A DNA stretch of 64,000 nt from PRDV01 sp963710865 (GTDB lineage Bacteria; Babelota; Babeliae; Babelales; Babelaceae), in assembly GCA_963710865.1 (NCBI GenBank), contig CAVQBR010000001.1, positions 123,836 to 187,835 of the forward strand, written 5' to 3'. How positions within the stretch are numbered: position 1 is the stretch's first letter; each line of letters starts with the position of its first letter. The notes below the pieces were generated by a model. It was not told the DNA's origin. It did not search any database and was given only the letters and a program-made list of their open reading frames with translations. Position numbers and translations under genes: made by a program. Positions 60,855 through 64,000 of the stretch are shown one piece after another.

Positions 60855-63650
60855 TCAACTCAATATTCGAACCACCTCAGTATGATTATTCTCTTTAGCT
60901 ATCATCAATGGAGTCTTTCCATTGCAAGGTATATGTTTAAAAGCACCTTTGTCCAACAAGACTTGAACCACTTCTCTATGGCCTTTTTGAGCTGCTATAA
61001 ACAATGGTGTTAAAGTATTCCAAGTTCGGTCTACCGATACGTCTTTCTCTAATAAACACTTAACAACCTCAGCATTGCCTCTTTCTGCTGCAACAAACAA
61101 TATTTCTCCACTCTTTAGCACTTCTAGCTCGCAGGCTGGTTCTAATAGCAATCTTCTCATCACTGCATCATGTCCCCCCACAGCTGCAGCATGCAATGGG
61201 GATTTACCATTACAGAGTGTCTTTACATCTGCACCCTTCACCAAAAGTAATTTCACTACATCAATATGTCCATTTCGAGCTGCTATATACAATGGTGTTA
61301 ATCCACTACAAAGCTTCTCGATGTCGCATGTCCCAGACTGCAAGAATGAATTAACAATCTCAGCATGGCCATTTTCAGCTGCTTGAAACAAACCATCTGC
61401 CGCCACCTTTGAAGGTTCATCGGGGCTCAATAATTTAAACACTTCCAGATGGCCATTTTGCGCTGCCACAGACAAAGGAGTCGCATGCGCTAGAGTTTCA
61501 ATAGTCTTATCTGCACCGGCACTCAAAAGGAGCATAACAAGCTCAGCGTTACCAGTACGAGCTGCAAGAAAAAGCGGCGTAGCTCCATCTTTTCGCTGCT
61601 TATTTATAAAATCAGGATTCAAGAATACAACTCTAGTGGGTCCCCCAACTGTCGATATACCCACAACCCGGGAATTATCAACTGCACAAACTGCTGCTGA
61701 TATCGGAGTGACAGAATGCTTCAAAATCAACTCTCCAACTGCTGTATGGCAACTTTCAGCAGCCAGATGTAATGGATTTTCATCATCCACGTTACATTGA
61801 GTTCGATCTGCACATTCTTCTAATAACAATTTAACAAGAGCATAATTTCCATCACGGGTCACTGTAAATAAAACAGTCTCGCCCTTTCGATTGATGACTT
61901 TATCCCTATTTACACCTTGATCCAGAAGCAACCGTATCAATTCGAATAAATCTGCCTTGGAAGAGGACTTTCTACATGCCACCAATAACGGTGTTCTCCC
62001 ATCATCACTTGCAGCATCCTTATCTTTTACCATAGGCAATAATTTCCTTACCACATCGATGAGCCCCAATTCAGATGCAACTAGCAATGGGGTTTCACCT
62101 GTTTTATCAGGTTTATTAACGTCCGCCCCACTATCCAACAACTTAATGACAGCATCAATACGCCCCTTTTCGATAGCAAGAAACAAGGGAGTTTTTCCCT
62201 CGTTGTTAGGAGCATTGATATCAGCTCCCCCTCTTATCAGCTCATCAACAACAGAAATGTGACCTTCTGAAATAGCTTTAGCTAATGGAGTCAATCCATG
62301 ACAAAGCATATTCGAGTCCGCTCCATACCTCAACAAGACTTCGACCACTTTGGCATGACCTTTTTCTGCAGCGACAAATAGGAGTGTTTTCCCCTCACAG
62401 AGCATAATCTTGTCTGCTCCATGTCTCAGTAAGACTTCAACCACTTTATCATAACCTTTTTCTGCGGCCACATACAGCGCCGTTAGTACTCTACAAGCAC
62501 CATCCTTACCTACTTGTAAGCAAAGGCGATCCTTATCTACTACCAAGCTCAATAGTTTTTCAACCACCCGATCACGGCCATTTTCAGCTGCAACAAATAA
62601 TGGGGTTTTATCGCGATCTTTATCTTTAGCAAATAATGAGTTTTTACCATCAATCAGAACTGCATTTTTATCGGCACCGGCCACTAATAATACCATTACC
62701 ACTTCTTCATGCCCGTGTAGTACAGCTCTATAGAGTGCAGACTTACCGAAGTTATCAGTCTGATGTATATTTACACCATAGATTATTAAAGCATCTACTA
62801 TTTCCTTATAGCCGCTCTGTGCTGCTATCATTAAAAGCGTGGCGCCAAGTCGCGTTGTCCTTGTTATATCTGCCTTATGCAACAAAGCATTCATCATATC
62901 AAGATTATTATCCATCACAGCTCGAAATAAAGGTGTAATACCCTTATCATCAGCCAGGTTCACATTCGCACCAGCGGCTAATAATTTCTTTACAACCCAA
63001 ATATGCCTATTAATAACGGCTGCAGCTAAAGGTGTCCTGGACTGATCATCACCCTTGTCTAGATCAGCAGGAGCTTTTGCTAAAATTCTTACAATATCCA
63101 AATGTCCCATTCTAGATGCACAACATAAGGGAGTTTCACCATTGGCACTACAAGTTGCAGTCTTGTCCGCTCCTGCAGCGACCAACATACCTACAATTCC
63201 TGTATACCCTTTTTCTGCAGCGCAATATAACGGTGATATACCAAAATGAGCTTTGTTCATATTTACATCAGTCTTTAATAATAGGCTCACTACATCGTCA
63301 CAACCGCGAGCGGTAGCCATCGCGAGAAGCACTTCCCCATGAAGCGCTCGTGTATCAAACTTTAAATCCTTATCACGCTCACGCAACATGTGAATAGCTT
63401 GCATAAATATCGGGTGAGATTCATCTATAGGCAAGACTTTTGATGTTGAGAGTGAAGGAGCCGAAGACCTCGCGGAAACATGGGCTGATACGGGCGAAGC
63501 ATGAAAAGATGATTCAGGCACATATGCTGACGCTGCAGAGAAATCCCCAGCAGGATACGCTGCTGACACCCTTTCTTCCTGCATACCAGAAAGCGAATTA
63601 ATGGTCAATAATGGCAACCAGAGAAGTGGTTTGACCGTATTATTCATCAT
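60855..63650 (-). CDS. Secreted giant ankyrin-repeat protein, 931 residues
   Basis: A signal peptide (about residues 1-21) precedes a Ser/Ala-rich stretch (25-70) and then over twenty ankyrin repeats to the end (GKTPLFLAIEKGRIDAVIKLLDSGADVN type). Several repeats carry the short CNGKTPL/CHGLTPL variant with an exposed cysteine. AAAGGAG lies before the ATG, and a TTGACA/TATAGT promoter is just upstream. It ends six codons after a complete repeat, so the C-terminus has no extra domain. Confidence 0.92.
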   Translation of the reverse strand: MMNNTVKPLLWLPLLTINSLSGMQEERVSAAYPAGDFSAASAYVPESSFHASPVSAHVSARSSAPSLSTSKVLPIDESHPIFMQAIHMLRERDKDLKFDTRALHGEVLLAMATARGCDDVVSLLLKTDVNMNKAHFGISPLYCAAEKGYTGIVGMLVAAGADKTATCSANGETPLCCASRMGHLDIVRILAKAPADLDKGDDQSRTPLAAAVINRHIWVVKKLLAAGANVNLADDKGITPLFRAVMDNNLDMMNALLHKADITRTTRLGATLLMIAAQSGYKEIVDALIIYGVNIHQTDNFGKSALYRAVLHGHEEVVMVLLVAGADKNAVLIDGKNSLFAKDKDRDKTPLFVAAENGRDRVVEKLLSLVVDKDRLCLQVGKDGACRVLTALYVAAEKGYDKVVEVLLRHGADKIMLCEGKTLLFVAAEKGHAKVVEVLLRYGADSNMLCHGLTPLAKAISEGHISVVDELIRGGADINAPNNEGKTPLFLAIEKGRIDAVIKLLDSGADVNKPDKTGETPLLVASELGLIDVVRKLLPMVKDKDAASDDGRTPLLVACRKSSSKADLFELIRLLLDQGVNRDKVINRKGETVLFTVTRDGNYALVKLLLEECADRTQCNVDDENPLHLAAESCHTAVGELILKHSVTPISAAVCAVDNSRVVGISTVGGPTRVVFLNPDFINKQRKDGATPLFLAARTGNAELVMLLLSAGADKTIETLAHATPLSVAAQNGHLEVFKLLSPDEPSKVAADGLFQAAENGHAEIVNSFLQSGTCDIEKLCSGLTPLYIAARNGHIDVVKLLLVKGADVKTLCNGKSPLHAAAVGGHDAVMRRLLLEPACELEVLKSGEILFVAAERGNAEVVKCLLEKDVSVDRTWNTLTPLFIAAQKGHREVVQVLLDKGAFKHIPCNGKTPLMIAKENNHTEVVRILS

Positions 63651-63694
63651 AATCTAAACTCCTTTTTAAAAATCAAACTACCAATGTACTTGCA

Positions 63695-63722
63695 ACTATA
63701 GTTTCTAAATTGAGTATGTCAA
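63695..63722 (-). promoter_or_regulatory. Promoter of the 931-residue ankyrin gene
   Basis: On the minus strand a perfect TTGACA (63717-63722), 16 bases, then TATAGT (63695-63700), 45 bases before the ATG. Confidence 0.65.
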
Positions 63723-63909
63723 GATATTTTTTTCTCGAATAAACTACAAAAATAAAATCAAAAATAACAATGAATCTAAGTAGAATTGTCGGGTCTAATA
63801 AGTAATTATTTATACAAGCTGCAATACTTTCTGCTATATAATATTAGCGGATCTACTAGTGTTTTTATTGAGTTTATGTAGTCGATCGAATATTAAAATC
63901 TGAAAAAAA

Positions 63910-64000
63910 TCACTTCCTCCATCTCACCCTTAGCATTATTAGCTGTGACGAATCGATCACTCCTTCCTCCGAACCATTATCAGATAGCACATCTACCATG
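63910..64000 (-). CDS. Possible 3' end of another gene entering from the right edge
   Basis: On the minus strand a frame reads MVDVLSDNGSEEG... from the window edge to a TGA at 63910-63912. It resembles the VVDVLLxxGA part of an ankyrin repeat, but fewer than 30 residues are visible. The AT-rich stretch 63723-63909 shows no gene. Confidence 0.25.
   Translation of the reverse strand, partial: MVDVLSDNGSEEGVIDSSQLIMLRVRWRK

Overview
The window looks like chromosome of an obligately intracellular, host-dependent Gram-negative-type bacterium. The best fit is a member of Candidatus Dependentiae (TM6). That assignment is inference from gene content: two tandem NTT-family ATP/ADP translocases, several large Sec-signal ankyrin-repeat proteins, secreted RING-finger, F-box-like/WD-repeat and Fic proteins, an AAA-ATPase/PD-(D/E)XK-like protein, and a Tol envelope system next to ordinary ribosomal and replication genes. 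No rRNA gene or other phylogenetic marker is present to settle the name. The standard bacterial code and clear Shine-Dalgarno sites (mostly AAGGAG types) are used throughout.

Layout. 1-1368 is the 3' part of a class B penicillin-binding protein. 1450-3682 holds two tandem RING-H2 secreted proteins, the first with an exact 144-bp tandem repeat array. 3739-6770 (minus) holds an Arg/Gly-rich secreted protein, rpsT, rpmB and ftsH. 6950-9768 has a small P-loop kinase-like gene and a 690-residue unknown secreted protein. 10012-13350 (minus) is tolQ-tolR-tolA-tolB. 13585-15297 is an AAA-ATPase-like/nuclease-fold protein. 15590-26005 is an accessory block: a decayed ankyrin gene, an 887-residue ankyrin protein, a Fic-like protein, a 348-bp perfect duplicate of the end of the CCA/poly(A) polymerase gene, an IS3-family transposase stump, a 932-residue ankyrin/Sel1 protein, and the intact nucleotidyltransferase gene. 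26038-35447 has a DUF4097-like protein, tRNA-Ala(GGC), dsbD, an F-box-like/WD-repeat secreted protein, and a minus-strand housekeeping run: rpsB, tRNA-Ser(GGA), dnaX, der, hpf. 35772-47527 is a surface-protein block with two pairs of beta-helix paralogues. 47917-50836 is the NTT pair. 51295-53126 has two secreted unknowns, one with a GxxH pair and one with a degenerate J-like domain. 53386-55797 is lon. 56170-63650 is a second ankyrin cluster with one pseudogene and two intact giants.

How it fits together (inference). The NTT transporters would import host ATP or nucleotides. The envelope genes (PBP, Tol, DsbD, FtsH) show a double-membrane cell with periplasmic disulfide chemistry, consistent with the many cysteine-containing secreted proteins. 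The secreted RING-H2, F-box-like/WD, ankyrin, Fic-like and J-like proteins look like eukaryote-mimicking effectors, several pointing at host ubiquitin and chaperone systems. Decayed ankyrin genes, tandem duplications, a transposase stump and a recent perfect duplication show that the accessory blocks are turning over.
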